Shown: positions 37,208-46,698 of the stretch, one piece after another | Position numbering within the stretch: position 1 is the first letter of the stretch | How the letters are laid out: each line of letters begins with the position of its first letter | DNA from: Xanthomonas sp. Leaf148 | GTDB lineage: Bacteria > Pseudomonadota > Gammaproteobacteria > Xanthomonadales > Xanthomonadaceae | Assembly (NCBI RefSeq): GCF_001423585.1 | Contig: NZ_LMOP01000013.1 | Location: 211,982-275,981, forward strand | Direction of reading: 5' to 3' | Length of the DNA: 64,000 nucleotides | Program-made: the position numbers and the translations under genes | Notes under the pieces: generated by a model | What the model saw: only the letters and a program-made list of their open reading frames with translations | The model's database searches: none | What the model was told of the DNA's origin: nothing

Positions 37208-38053
37208 ATGTTCAGTTGTTGGAATCGCTGGGGGCGCAGCCTCCGCCTGATCTTGATCCTGCTGGTGATGAGCTGCCCGCTGCTGGCCGCCGCCACACCG
37301 GCCGCATTGCCGTCGATGGCGCAGGCCGCCGCGCCCGCTGCCGCACCGGCGGCGGTGCCGCCCGGCTCCAACCAGTTGCCGACTCTGCCGAACGTGAGCG
37401 TCGGCCGTATCGGCGACCAGCCGGTGAGCCTGCCGCTGCAAACCTTGCTGCTGATGACGGCGATCACCCTGCTGCCGTCGATGCTGCTGGTGCTCACCGC
37501 CTTTACCCGCATCACCATCGTGCTGGGCCTGCTGCGCCAGGCACTGGGTACCGGCCAGACCCCGTCCAATCAGGTGCTGCTGGGCCTGGCAATGTTTCTG
37601 ACCGCCCTGGTGATGATGCCGGTGTGGCAAAAGATGTGGGGCGCCGGCCTGCAGCCGTACCTCAACAACCAGATCGACTTTTCCACTGCCTGGACGCTGA
37701 CCACCCAGCCGCTGCGCGCCTTCATGCTGGCGCAGATCCGCGAAACCGATCTGATGACCTTCGCGGGCATGGCCGGCGACGGCAAATACGCCGGCCCGGA
37801 CGCGGTGCCGTTCCCGGTGCTGGTGGCGTCGTTTGTGACCAGCGAGCTGAAGACGGCATTCGAGATCGGGTTCTTGATCTTCATCCCGTTCGTAATCATC
37901 GATCTGGTGGTGGCGAGCGTGTTGATGTCGATGGGCATGATGATGCTGTCGCCGATGTTGATCTCTGCGCCGTTCAAGATTCTGTTGTTCGTGCTGGTGG
38001 ATGGGTGGGTGTTGGTGGTGGGGACGCTGGCTGCGAGCTTTAATGCGTCGTAG
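37208..38053 (+). CDS. fliP: FliP, export gate protein
   Basis: FliP forms the core pore of the export gate with FliQ and FliR. The 281-residue protein has a cleavable signal (typical for FliP) followed by four membrane segments. Signatures include VLTAFTRITIVLGLLRQALG and MGMMMLSPMLISAPFKILLFVLVDGW in part. It is the last gene of the fliL operon; fliQ is displaced by 978 bp, an unusual break of the normally tight fliPQR unit. Confidence 0.96.
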   Translation: MFSCWNRWGRSLRLILILLVMSCPLLAAATPAALPSMAQAAAPAAAPAAVPPGSNQLPTLPNVSVGRIGDQPVSLPLQTLLLMTAITLLPSMLLVLTAFTRITIVLGLLRQALGTGQTPSNQVLLGLAMFLTALVMMPVWQKMWGAGLQPYLNNQIDFSTAWTLTTQPLRAFMLAQIRETDLMTFAGMAGDGKYAGPDAVPFPVLVASFVTSELKTAFEIGFLIFIPFVIIDLVVASVLMSMGMMMLSPMLISAPFKILLFVLVDGWVLVVGTLAASFNAS

Positions 38054-38220
38054 GTGTGGGCGCGCGTTGCGCGCGCGGTAGCACTTCCCCCAGCTGACTT
38101 TTGTTAAAGCGCCGGCACAGCACAGCTGTATTACTCAAGCATCTGCGACGCGTTCCGCCTTCCGCCTTTTGCCTTTTCGCTTTGTCTTTGTATTTCGCTC
38201 CGGCTTCCCGCTTCTCCGGG

Positions 38221-38435
38221 GCCCCATACCGCAGCGGCAGGCCATCCGGGTCAAACCCCGCAGGGGCGGCGCGCATGGATGCGCGACGTTTTTCAAAGGG
38301 ACATGGACGTCCCTTTGAAAAATTCCCGGATGGCATGCGGACCTGGAGCGCGTAGCGCGGAAGGCGCGAGGACGGGGTGTGCTTTCTTTTGGTTACTTTT
38401 CTTTGCACAAGCAAAGAAAAGTGACTCGCGCCCGT
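38221..38435 (+). repeat. Left arm of large inverted repeat in the fliP-fliQ gap
   Basis: This stretch (borders approximate) is an imperfect reverse complement of 38520-38737. Shared order: CCCCATACCGCAG, then CGGCGCGCATGGATGCGCG, a hairpin, a GGCGCGAGGACGGG block, and a CTTTGC...GCAAAG hairpin. Nested perfect hairpins are TTTTTCAAAGGGAC/GTCCCTTTGAAAAA (38289-38322) and ACTTTTCTTTGC/GCAAAGAAAAGT (38395-38422). Apparent reading frames on either strand are repeat-derived. Confidence 0.8.
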
Positions 38436-38519
38436 AGGGCGTGAAAGCCCTCGCTTGACGTTTGAGCTCCATAGAAAGCAAAGACATAAGCACAAGCAAG
38501 TGCAGAGCTTTCGGCCCCC

Positions 38520-38737
38520 TTCGGGGGTCGAGTTACTTTCTTTGCTTGTGCAAAGAAAGTAACCAAAGAAACACACCCCCGTCCTCGCGCCCCTCCGCGC
38601 CAAGGCGCTCCGGGTAAGCAAGCCGGGTAGAAATTTTTGTAAGGGACATCCATGTCCCTTACAAAAACGTCGCGCATCCATGCGCGCCGCCCTGCGGGTT
38701 GTATCTACCCGGCTTGCGGCTGCGGTATGGGGGATGG
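38520..38737 (-). repeat. Right arm of large inverted repeat in the fliP-fliQ gap
   Basis: Counterpart of the arm at 38221-38435, in opposite orientation, with ~85 bp of unique sequence between them. Its nested hairpins are perfect: GTTACTTTCTTTGC/GCAAAGAAAGTAAC (38532-38563) and TTTTTGTAAGGGACAT/ATGTCCCTTACAAAAA with a 2-base loop (38634-38667). The stems differ in base sequence between arms yet each stays self-complementary. Confidence 0.8.
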
Positions 38738-38811
38738 GAAGCCAACGGCAAAAGGCGAAGGCGAAGCTCAAAGCCAGAGCCAAAACCAAGCCAAGCCAAG
38801 CCAACGCCCAA

Positions 38812-38929
<118 letters not shown>

Positions 38930-39003
38930 CAGTGCAACACGAGGCAAGTCAGATCGTCGCTCACCTACCAATCCCAAATTCCAAATCCCCACTCCCCGCC
39001 CTT

Positions 39004-39019
39004 TGGCACCGCACTTGCA
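39004..39019 (+). promoter_or_regulatory. Sigma-54 promoter of fliQ
   Basis: TGGCACC-gcac-TTGCA has GG 39005-39006 and GC 39017-39018. Transcription would start near 39030, only about two bases before the fliQ ATG at 39032, far closer than at the other sigma-54 promoters here. Confidence 0.8.
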
Positions 39020-39031
39020 TCAGCACTCCCC

Positions 39032-39301
39032 ATGAGCCCTGAAATCGCCTTGACTGAATTACGTGGTGGCCTGGTCACCGTCCTGTGGATTGCCGGACCG
39101 ATGTTGCTGGCAGTGTTGGTCGTCGGTGTCGTCATTGGCGTGGTGCAGGCCGCGACCCAATTGAATGAACCCACCATCGGCTTCGTGGCCAAGGCCGTGG
39201 CGTTGACCGCGACCCTGTTTGCCACCGGCAGCATGCTGCTGGGGCATCTGGTGGAGTTCACCATTGCGCTGTTCCAGCGCATTCCGCATTTGATCGGTTA
39301 G
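39032..39301 (+). CDS. fliQ: FliQ, export gate protein
   Basis: FliQ is the small two-helix export gate subunit. The 89 residues equal the family length and align from the first Met (MSPEIALTELRGGLVTVLW) to the usual end (RIPHLIG); the conserved QAATQLNEPTIGFVAK block is present. No Shine-Dalgarno motif precedes the ATG, and the sigma-54 promoter lies immediately upstream, so the mRNA may be leaderless. fliR follows after 13 bases. Confidence 0.96.
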   Translation: MSPEIALTELRGGLVTVLWIAGPMLLAVLVVGVVIGVVQAATQLNEPTIGFVAKAVALTATLFATGSMLLGHLVEFTIALFQRIPHLIG

Positions 39302-39314
39302 CGGACCAGACCAG

Positions 39315-40106
39315 ATGGATTCCGCTACCCAGATGGTGATCGACGGCCAGCGCGCGTTTGCGATGGTCGGGGCGATTATGTGGACCATGCTGCGCACAGG
39401 AGCCTTGCTCACGGCCATGCCGTTGATCGGCACGCGTGCGGTGCCCGGGCGGGTGCGGGTGATGCTGGCCGGAACCTTGTCGATGGTGCTGGCGCCGATC
39501 CTGCCGCCGGTGCCGGAGTGGGATGGCTTTACTGCGCAGGCGGTGCTGAGCATCGCGCGTGAGTTGGCCGTGGGCGCCAGCATGGGCTTCATGCTGAAGC
39601 TGATCTTCGAGGCGGGCGCGCTGGCCGGCGAGTTGGTGTCGCAGTCCACCGGCCTGTCGTTTGCGCAGATGTCCGACCCGATGCGCGGGGTGACCTCCGG
39701 CGTGATCGCGCAGTGGTTCTATATCGGATTCGGCTTGCTGTTCTTTGCGGCCAACGGACACCTGGCGGTGATTTCGCTGCTGGTGGACAGCTACAAGGCG
39801 TTGCCGATCGGCACAGCCATTCCCGACGCCCGCGCGTTCGCGGAGGTGGCGCCCACCTTGTTCCTGCAGATCATGCGCGGCGGGCTGACCCTGGCCTTGC
39901 CGATGATGGTGGCGATGCTGGCGGTCAACCTGGCCTTCGGTGCCTTGGCCAAGGCGGCGCCGGCATTGAACCCGATGCAACTTGGCTTGCCGTTGACGGT
40001 CTTACTGGGGTTGTTCCTGCTGTCCAGCTTTGCAAGCGAGTTCGCGCCACCGGTGCAGCGCATGTTCGATACCGCCTTCGACTCCGCCAGAGAACTGACG
40101 GGTTAA
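39315..40106 (+). CDS. fliR: FliR, export gate protein
   Basis: FliR closes the FliPQR gate. The 263-residue protein has about six hydrophobic segments and the family motifs GRVRVMLAGTLSMVLAP and ELVSQSTGLSFAQMSDP. It sits directly after fliQ; flhB, its normal neighbour, is 9.5 kb away beyond the cyclic-di-GMP genes. Confidence 0.96.
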   Translation: MDSATQMVIDGQRAFAMVGAIMWTMLRTGALLTAMPLIGTRAVPGRVRVMLAGTLSMVLAPILPPVPEWDGFTAQAVLSIARELAVGASMGFMLKLIFEAGALAGELVSQSTGLSFAQMSDPMRGVTSGVIAQWFYIGFGLLFFAANGHLAVISLLVDSYKALPIGTAIPDARAFAEVAPTLFLQIMRGGLTLALPMMVAMLAVNLAFGALAKAAPALNPMQLGLPLTVLLGLFLLSSFASEFAPPVQRMFDTAFDSARELTG

Positions 40107-40118
40107 GCGTACGGACGC

Positions 40119-40145
40119 TCAAGTTTTGCACCAGTTCGCCGTCAA
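40119..40145 (+). promoter_or_regulatory. Sigma-28 promoter before the first GGDEF gene
   Basis: TCAAGTTT (40119-40126) and GCCGTCAA (40138-40145) are separated by exactly 11 bases, the FliA layout (TAAAGTTT-N11-GCCGATAA). The -35 matches 7 of 8. It lies 12 bases after the fliR stop and 54 before the next ATG. Confidence 0.7.
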
Positions 40146-40199
40146 CGCTGAGGACGATTGGCCCTTTCAATCGCACGCCCCCCCTTTACGCGAAAGCCG

Positions 40200-43166
40200 A
40201 TGCCCAACGTGTCTGCGCTGTTCGTTTCACCTGGTGTGCGCGGCAAGGCGCTGCGTCGTCTGGCAGCGCTTTGCCTGCTCGGATGGCTGATCGCAGGCAG
40301 TGGATGGGCGAAAACCTATAGCTTTCGCGATTACGCACAGGCCGATGGCTTGCAGGGTATGACCGTCAACAGCCTGCTCGAAGATCGACAGGGTGTGGTC
40401 TGGGTCGGCACCGAACTGGCATTGCATCGCTTCGAACGCGAACAATTCATCCCGGTCGGTCAGGAAAGCGGCCTGGACGCGCGCTACATCCGCGCGTTGA
40501 CGCTGGATGCGCGCGGGCGCTTGTGGGTGGCCAGCGCCAACGGCGTGTTCGTGCGCAATGGCACGACCTTCAGCCCGGTGCTGCATGACGGCGCGCCGAT
40601 CCGTGCCGACAGCGGCAATGTGATCGCCGCGTACGCGGGCGGCGTGGTGGTGGTCAGCGAAAATCAGCTGTTGCACCTGACGCCGACCAAGCCAGGCGGC
40701 TGGAGCGCCCGGGTGCTGCCGTTGCGCCTGGACGACGGCACCACCCTGCCCGCCGGGAAAGCCTTGCTTGCCGATGGCAGCGCGCTGTGGGCCAGTTGCG
40801 GAAAACGCGTCTGCCGCATCGATGCCAACGGACGCATCACTCAGTTGGGCGATGCCGACGGTGTGCCGGAACGGCAATGGCGCGCGGTGTTCCGCGACCA
40901 TCGTGGCGACCTGTGGCTGCGCGGTGGCGGCATGGTGATGTCGCGCGCAGCAGGCGAGCGCGTGTTCCGCGACCATGCGCCTCCAGCCGGCACCAGGTTC
41001 GACACCTTGGCTGGCGCAACCACCTTGTCAGAGGATGCGCAGGGCCGCCTGATTACCCGCTCCGACCGCGGAATGGTGCGCTGGGAAGGCGATCACTGGC
41101 ACTATTTCGGGCACGACCAGGGGCTGTCGATCAGCCCGATGGTGGGCCCCTTGATGATGCAAAGCACCGGCCAGCTATGGATCGGCACGCGCGGGCTGGG
41201 GGTGCAGCGCTGGCTGGGCTACGGCAACATCGAGCATTGGGACGAAAGCCAGGGCCTAGCCGAATCGCCGACCTGGGCCATCCAGCGGCTGCCAAGTGGT
41301 GAGCTGCTGGTAGGCGGCGATGCCGGCTCCAATGTGCTGGATCCGCGGACCGGGCGCATGCAGCCGTGGACACTCGCCAACGGCGAGCCAATGCTGCAAT
41401 CGATCTCCATCGCGCTGTCGCCGAAGGATGGCGCGGCCTGGGTGGCGCGCTCGTCGGGCGCCCTCTCCCGTCGCGACCCGCAGACGGGCAAGACCTTCGA
41501 CATGCTGCAGCTTGGGCTGCCCACCAACAAGCTGTTGTTCGATTCGGGTGGCGTGCTGTGGGTCACCACGCCACGCGGCCTGTACTCCGTCGCGCCGGAG
41601 CTGCCGTTGCAGGCCAGACGCGAAGAGGCAGTGCCGGCGGCGTTCGTGGGCGATATCGATGTGGATCTTCAGGGGCGACTGTGGGCCAGTACCCGCAAAG
41701 GGCTGTATCGCCAGGAAAAAAATGGCCGCTGGCTGCAGGTGGAGGTGCACGGCAACCTGCCCAACCACGATTACTTCCTGCTGGATTTTTCGGCCGACGG
41801 CCAGCTCTGGCTGTCCTTGCGCGACACCGGGCTCTGGCATGGCGCCGTACAGAACGCTGCGACGGTCACGCTGACCGCAGTCAACGACCCGCTGGTGTCG
41901 CGCGTGATGCCGTTTATCCTCTCTCATGACAGCAAGGGGCGCTTGTGGCTGGGCAGCAGCCAGGGCCTGGACCTGCTGGAGAATGGGCACTGGTCGCGCA
42001 CCACGCGTAGCGAGGGCCTGTTGTGGGACGACGTGTCTGCCAATGCGCTGTTCGAGGACGTCGATGGCAGCGTGTGGCTCGGCAGCAGCCGCGGGTTGAC
42101 CCACCTGATCGATCCGTCACGGGTGTTCGCGTCGCCGCCGCTACGGGTGGAAGTGCTGCGCGTGCGGCGTGGCGAACAGACCCTTGCGGCCGGTGCGCAG
42201 GTGCCCTGGTCGCAGGTTCCGCTGGACGTGGATCTGAGCACGCCCGGCGCCGAAGGCGGCCCGGACCGCATCAGCTTCCGCTACCGCGTGGAAGGCCACC
42301 AGGCCAGCTGGACCAGCACCTCGCTCAGCCACATCACCTATCCGCTGCTGCCGCCCGGCCGCTATGCGCTGGAGGTGCAGGCGGTGGACGCCGGCCAGCG
42401 CAGTGCCAGCCCGATCACACGGTTCGCCTTTGCGCTCAGTCCGCCCTGGTGGCGCAGCATTCCCGCCTTGATCGCCTATGTGCTGCTGGCGATCGCAGCG
42501 GTGATTGCGCTGTTGCGCTGGCGCACCGCCAAACTGCTGCGGCGCAAGCGCGAGCTGGAACAACTGGTTGCCGAGCGCACTGCCGAGCTGGAACAGGACA
42601 AGCGCGACCTGGAATCGGCACGTGCCGAACTTGCCTTCAAGGCCACCCACGACGAACTCACCGGCCTGCTCAACCGCGCCGGCATCCTTGCCGCGTTACG
42701 CAACATGCTGCTGCGGGCCGATGCGACGGCGCGCCCATTGGCAGTGGTGTTGATCGATCTGGATCACTTCAAACTGGTCAACGATCAGCACGGGCATCTG
42801 GCCGGCGATGCGGTGCTGGCCGGGGTCGGTCGCCGGCTGGATACGCTGGTGCGTGGCGACGACCGTATCGGCCGCTACGGCGGCGAAGAATTGCTGGCGC
42901 TGCTGCCGGGGCTGACGCACGAAGCCACGCACCGACTGGACGCGCTGCATCGTGGTATCTGCGGCGATTACCCCATCAATGGCGGCTGGCTGCACGTCAC
43001 CTGTTCGATCGGCGTGGCGTGGTTTATGCCCGGCGAAACCCTCGAGCAATTGCTGGCGCGCGCCGATGCCGCGCTGTATAGCGCCAAACGCCGCGGACGC
43101 AACTGCATCGATTACGACGCCGGCCACCTTACTGCGCTTGCAGTACCCGACCATCGCGCCGACTGA
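40200..43166 (+). CDS. Membrane diguanylate cyclase with beta-propeller sensor (Reg_prop/Y_Y_Y/GGDEF) 1
   Basis: A 988-residue sensor enzyme predicted to make cyclic di-GMP. An N-terminal signal (to about residue 37) is followed by a periplasmic two-component-type beta propeller (repeats such as GVVWVGTELALHRF, GRLWVASANGVFV, ~40-690), a Y_Y_Y domain, one membrane helix near 780-798, a coiled coil, and a GGDEF domain. Active site GGEEL is at 894-898 and the inhibitory I-site RGDD at 885-888, so it looks active and feedback-inhibited. ATG 40200 is preferred to an upstream TTG. A sigma-28 promoter lies just ahead. Confidence 0.9.
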   Translation: MPNVSALFVSPGVRGKALRRLAALCLLGWLIAGSGWAKTYSFRDYAQADGLQGMTVNSLLEDRQGVVWVGTELALHRFEREQFIPVGQESGLDARYIRALTLDARGRLWVASANGVFVRNGTTFSPVLHDGAPIRADSGNVIAAYAGGVVVVSENQLLHLTPTKPGGWSARVLPLRLDDGTTLPAGKALLADGSALWASCGKRVCRIDANGRITQLGDADGVPERQWRAVFRDHRGDLWLRGGGMVMSRAAGERVFRDHAPPAGTRFDTLAGATTLSEDAQGRLITRSDRGMVRWEGDHWHYFGHDQGLSISPMVGPLMMQSTGQLWIGTRGLGVQRWLGYGNIEHWDESQGLAESPTWAIQRLPSGELLVGGDAGSNVLDPRTGRMQPWTLANGEPMLQSISIALSPKDGAAWVARSSGALSRRDPQTGKTFDMLQLGLPTNKLLFDSGGVLWVTTPRGLYSVAPELPLQARREEAVPAAFVGDIDVDLQGRLWASTRKGLYRQEKNGRWLQVEVHGNLPNHDYFLLDFSADGQLWLSLRDTGLWHGAVQNAATVTLTAVNDPLVSRVMPFILSHDSKGRLWLGSSQGLDLLENGHWSRTTRSEGLLWDDVSANALFEDVDGSVWLGSSRGLTHLIDPSRVFASPPLRVEVLRVRRGEQTLAAGAQVPWSQVPLDVDLSTPGAEGGPDRISFRYRVEGHQASWTSTSLSHITYPLLPPGRYALEVQAVDAGQRSASPITRFAFALSPPWWRSIPALIAYVLLAIAAVIALLRWRTAKLLRRKRELEQLVAERTAELEQDKRDLESARAELAFKATHDELTGLLNRAGILAALRNMLLRADATARPLAVVLIDLDHFKLVNDQHGHLAGDAVLAGVGRRLDTLVRGDDRIGRYGGEELLALLPGLTHEATHRLDALHRGICGDYPINGGWLHVTCSIGVAWFMPGETLEQLLARADAALYSAKRRGRNCIDYDAGHLTALAVPDHRAD

Positions 43167-43683
43167 TCGCCGCGCGCGGGCCACCATCGCGCGCGCCATC
43201 GCACGTAGATACAGCGATGTTGGCGGTGCATCCGCACCCATCCAGCGAATGCAGCAGCGAATGCCAGCACTACCGCAGCTAAGCGCGGTCGCGGCCGCCG
43301 CACTCTCTGGATCGAACACCGGTGTTGGTCGCAGTCTCGGCCGTTCCAGTGCATCCACGCGCAGCAGTGCAGCAGTCGCGCCCGCTCGACCGTGCCGGCA
43401 TCGATTGCCACGTGACGCACGCTGGCGAGCACGCGTAGCGCGCAACACTCAACCTGTCGATAACACCAAACCGTAGTCTTTGCATGCCACACGCCCCTCC
43501 CAGACTGCAGTCGTGCTTGCTGGCAGCTGCACAATGCGCAAGGGTGGTGTCCTAAAGTAAAGCGCGTGAACAGCCGCTAGTCGATATAACGCGGCCTGCT
43601 ATGGGGGCTGCCAATGGCAAGCGTGAGACACCGCGCGAGGGGCGCGGACCGCACGCACCGATGCGTGGGAGATTGCAACGCTC
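43167..43683. other. 517-bp gap between the two propeller GGDEF genes
   Basis: No convincing gene, RNA or repeat is visible. Frames present on either strand lack a ribosome site and overlap each other. The only signal is a weak sigma-28-like element at 43553-43580. Confidence 0.5.
43553..43580 (+). promoter_or_regulatory. Weak sigma-28-like element before the second GGDEF gene
   Basis: TAAAGTAA (43553-43560) is followed after 12 bases by GCCGCTAG (43573-43580), one base longer spacing than consensus. It is 104 bases before the GTG start at 43684. Confidence 0.35.
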
Positions 43684-46605
43684 GTGGGGTTCTTGCACCG
43701 CCAAGAGAGGTCGTCAGGCCGAGGGGCATCGTTTGCTGCGATGCTGCTGCTGGCGTTGCTGTCGTTTGCCGATCTGGCCAGCGCACAGAGCGCCAGCATC
43801 CGTCGCTATGCCCACGACCAGGGCCTGCTCGGTCTTGCCGGTACTTGCCTGTTGCAGACCCGCAGCACCTTGATGTGGGTGTGCACCGAGAGCGGGCTGT
43901 ATCGCTACAACGGCCGCATCTTTCAACAGGTGATGCTGGACGGCCTGCGCAACGAACCGATTACTTCGATCAGCGAAGCGCCCGATGGGCGTCTGTGGGT
44001 CGCCGGCTTCCAGGCGTTGTTCGTCGGCGACGAGCACGGCTTTCGCAAACTCGCGCGCGATGAAGCCGAGCACCTGCAGGAAGGCCTGCTGCTTGCCAGC
44101 CCTGCATGGGGCACGGTGATCGCCAATGGCGGCGAACTGGAAGTGCTGCGCGCACGCAGCAACGGCCGTTGGCATAGCGAGTATCTGCTGGACACCGCCA
44201 CGCGCGTGCGCCTGCCCGATCTCTCCAAAGTACTGAGCCTGTCGGTGGAAGGCGACACGTTGTGGGTCGGCTGCGGACGCAAGCTGTGCGCCATCGATGC
44301 GCAACGCAAGGTACAGGTCTACGGGCCCGACGAGGGCGTGCCGGTCGATCGCTGGTACAGCGTGTTGCGCGACAACGACGGCGGGCTGTGGGCGCGTGGT
44401 GCCGGCACCCTGCTCTACCGCGCACCAGGTGCGAGCCGGTTCAGCGTGCGGCCGTTGCCGCTGCTCGACAGCAACACGGTCGGGCAACAGGCGCCGTTGG
44501 TGATGGACCGCGAAGGGCGTGTGCTGGTGCGCCGCAACGACGGTCTGGCGCGCTGGGAAAATGGCGCATGGCGCAGCTTCGGCACCGAGAACGGGCTGCC
44601 GCCCGGCAGCAGCGACGCGATCGTGGTGGACCGCGACGGCGACGTCTGGATGACCGTGGATGGCGAAGGCCTGGTGCGCTGGGCCGGCTACGAATGGATC
44701 GAAAACTGGGACGCCTCGCAAGGGATGCCGGCCCCATCCACCTGGTCCATCGCACGCGATGCGCAGAACGCACTGCTGGTCGGCAACGAGCACGGCGTAG
44801 GCCGTCAGGCCCGACCTGGCGAGCGGTTTGTGCCGGCCCTGCCGCAGGCGGGCATCCAGATCGTCGGCTTGGCGCGCACTACCGACGGCAGCGTGTGGAC
44901 GCTCAATTCTGCCGGCTTCGTGCGCCGCAACTGGCCGGACGGACGCAGCGCCGAGGCCGGCAAACTTCCGCGTACCGGACGGCGCCTTTATAACGACCGT
45001 CAAGGGCGCCTGTGGATTCTCACCCTCGGCGGAATGTTCGTGATCGAGCGCCCGCTGGACGGCGGCACCTTGCAGCCTGTCGCCGACATGCCTGCGATCG
45101 CCTACACCGATATCCAGCAGACCGCAGACGGCACCCTGTGGGTCTCCAGTGCCAACGGGCTGTTTCGCCTGCAGGGCGAGCGCTGGTCCAAGGTCAAGGT
45201 CAAGGTCAACGGCGGCGACTCTGATCCGTGGATCAGCAAGTTCCACATCAGCGACAGCGGCGAGGTGTGGCTGGCGTTTTATCGCCCTGGCCTGTGGCAC
45301 GGCATGTTGCTCGGCGATGGTCTGGACCTGCAGGCGATCAACGACGAAGCGCTGCGCGACGCGGGTGTGTACCTGATGCGCAGCGACAGCCTGGGCCGGG
45401 TGTGGGTGGGCCACGCACGCGGCGTGGAGGTCTATAACGGCGAGCGCTGGGCGCATCTGTCGCAGTCGCAGGGCCTGATCTGGGACGACATCTCCGAAGC
45501 CGCATTCTTTGAAGATCCCGACGGCTCGGTGTGGATCGGCACCGCGCGCGGTGTCAGCCACCTGGCGGATCCGGCGCGCCTGTTCGACGAGCGCCAGCCC
45601 AGCGTGCGCATCGACAGCGTCAGCCGCGGCGGCGTGCCGATACGCGCCGGGCAACTGCTGGCCTGGAGCGACACGCCGTTGCATATCGAGCTGTCGACGA
45701 TGGAGGTCTACGACGACCCGAGCCGGCTGACCGTGCGCTATCGCGTGCGTGGCCTGCATAACGAATGGATCGAGAGCGACGATCTGTCGATCGACCAACC
45801 GCCGCTGCCGTCCGGGCATTTCCGCCTGCAGGTGCAGCTGCTGGACCGCTATCGGCGCACCGCATCGCCGGTAGTGGATCTGGCATTTGCAGTAGCGCCG
45901 TTGTGGTGGCGCAGCCCGCCGGCGATTGCGCTGTATGTCTTGATCGGCGGCGGACTGCTGATCGGCCTGTGGAGCTGGCGGCACCGCCATCTGGTGGCGC
46001 GCGAGCGCATGTTGGCCGAGCTGGTAGCCGAACGCACCTATCAACTGGAGCGCGAAAAACGCGACCTGGAAAGCGCCCGCGCGGCGTTGGCTTTGAAGGC
46101 CAGCCACGACGCGCTCACCGGCCTGCTCAACCGCTCCGGCATTCTCGACGCGATGACCGAAGAGCTGCAGGCCTGCGCGCATGCCGAGCACGCGTTGGCG
46201 GTGGTGCTGATCGATCTGGATCACTTCAAGCAGGTCAACGACGAACACGGCCATCTGGCTGGCGACGCGGTGCTGGCCAAGGTGGGCGCACGGCTCACCG
46301 CCTGCCTGCGCGACTCGGACAAGGTGGGCCGCTACGGTGGCGAAGAACTGTTGTTGCTGCTGCCCGGCATGACCCGTCAGAGCCAGCACCGGCTGCGCGC
46401 CATCCACGAGGCGATCAGCCTGCCGCTGTACGACGTCGGTGCCGCGCGGCCGCTGCAGGTGACCTGCTCGATCGGCGTGGCGTGGTTTCGCATCGGCGAC
46501 ACCGCCGCCACGCTGCTGGCACGTGCGGACGAGGCCTTGTATCGGGCCAAGGGCCACGGCCGCAATCGCATCGAACCGGAAGAACCCGAGGTTTCGGTCG
46601 CCTGA
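43684..46605 (+). CDS. Membrane diguanylate cyclase with beta-propeller sensor (Reg_prop/Y_Y_Y/GGDEF) 2
   Basis: Paralogue of the previous gene with the same architecture, 973 residues. Signal sequence, propeller repeats (LMWVCTESGLYRYNG, GRLWVAGFQALFVG), Y_Y_Y domain, membrane helix near 750 (AIALYVLIGGGLLIGLWSW, in part), and GGDEF domain. Active site GGEEL is at 885-889 and the I-site RDSD at 876-879. The start is taken as GTG 43684 because it gives the basic residues expected before the signal core; ATG 43741 would begin inside the hydrophobic segment. The ligand is unknown. Confidence 0.88.
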   Translation: MGFLHRQERSSGRGASFAAMLLLALLSFADLASAQSASIRRYAHDQGLLGLAGTCLLQTRSTLMWVCTESGLYRYNGRIFQQVMLDGLRNEPITSISEAPDGRLWVAGFQALFVGDEHGFRKLARDEAEHLQEGLLLASPAWGTVIANGGELEVLRARSNGRWHSEYLLDTATRVRLPDLSKVLSLSVEGDTLWVGCGRKLCAIDAQRKVQVYGPDEGVPVDRWYSVLRDNDGGLWARGAGTLLYRAPGASRFSVRPLPLLDSNTVGQQAPLVMDREGRVLVRRNDGLARWENGAWRSFGTENGLPPGSSDAIVVDRDGDVWMTVDGEGLVRWAGYEWIENWDASQGMPAPSTWSIARDAQNALLVGNEHGVGRQARPGERFVPALPQAGIQIVGLARTTDGSVWTLNSAGFVRRNWPDGRSAEAGKLPRTGRRLYNDRQGRLWILTLGGMFVIERPLDGGTLQPVADMPAIAYTDIQQTADGTLWVSSANGLFRLQGERWSKVKVKVNGGDSDPWISKFHISDSGEVWLAFYRPGLWHGMLLGDGLDLQAINDEALRDAGVYLMRSDSLGRVWVGHARGVEVYNGERWAHLSQSQGLIWDDISEAAFFEDPDGSVWIGTARGVSHLADPARLFDERQPSVRIDSVSRGGVPIRAGQLLAWSDTPLHIELSTMEVYDDPSRLTVRYRVRGLHNEWIESDDLSIDQPPLPSGHFRLQVQLLDRYRRTASPVVDLAFAVAPLWWRSPPAIALYVLIGGGLLIGLWSWRHRHLVARERMLAELVAERTYQLEREKRDLESARAALALKASHDALTGLLNRSGILDAMTEELQACAHAEHALAVVLIDLDHFKQVNDEHGHLAGDAVLAKVGARLTACLRDSDKVGRYGGEELLLLLPGMTRQSQHRLRAIHEAISLPLYDVGAARPLQVTCSIGVAWFRIGDTAATLLARADEALYRAKGHGRNRIEPEEPEVSVA

Positions 46606-46698
46606 TCCACTGCGTTGCGCCATTGCGTGCTCAAGAACGCGCGCAGCGGGTCGCTAGCTCCTTGAGCAAGCGCGTCTTTCGACGTCGGAACTGGATGG

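Noticed and set aside
40158..40199. TTG start extending the first GGDEF protein by 14 residues
   Set aside because: The ATG at 40200 gives a normal signal peptide, while the TTG would lie very close to the predicted sigma-28 transcription start.
43714..46623. A 969-residue open frame on the minus strand
   Set aside because: It is the complement of the second GGDEF gene in GC-rich DNA; the plus strand carries a full set of conserved domains and the minus product has none.
46631..46657. TCAA-N15-GTCGCTAG upstream of the MHYT gene as a sigma-28 promoter
   Set aside because: Spacing is exact but the -10 matches only 5 of 8 positions, not enough in GC-rich DNA to list as a feature.
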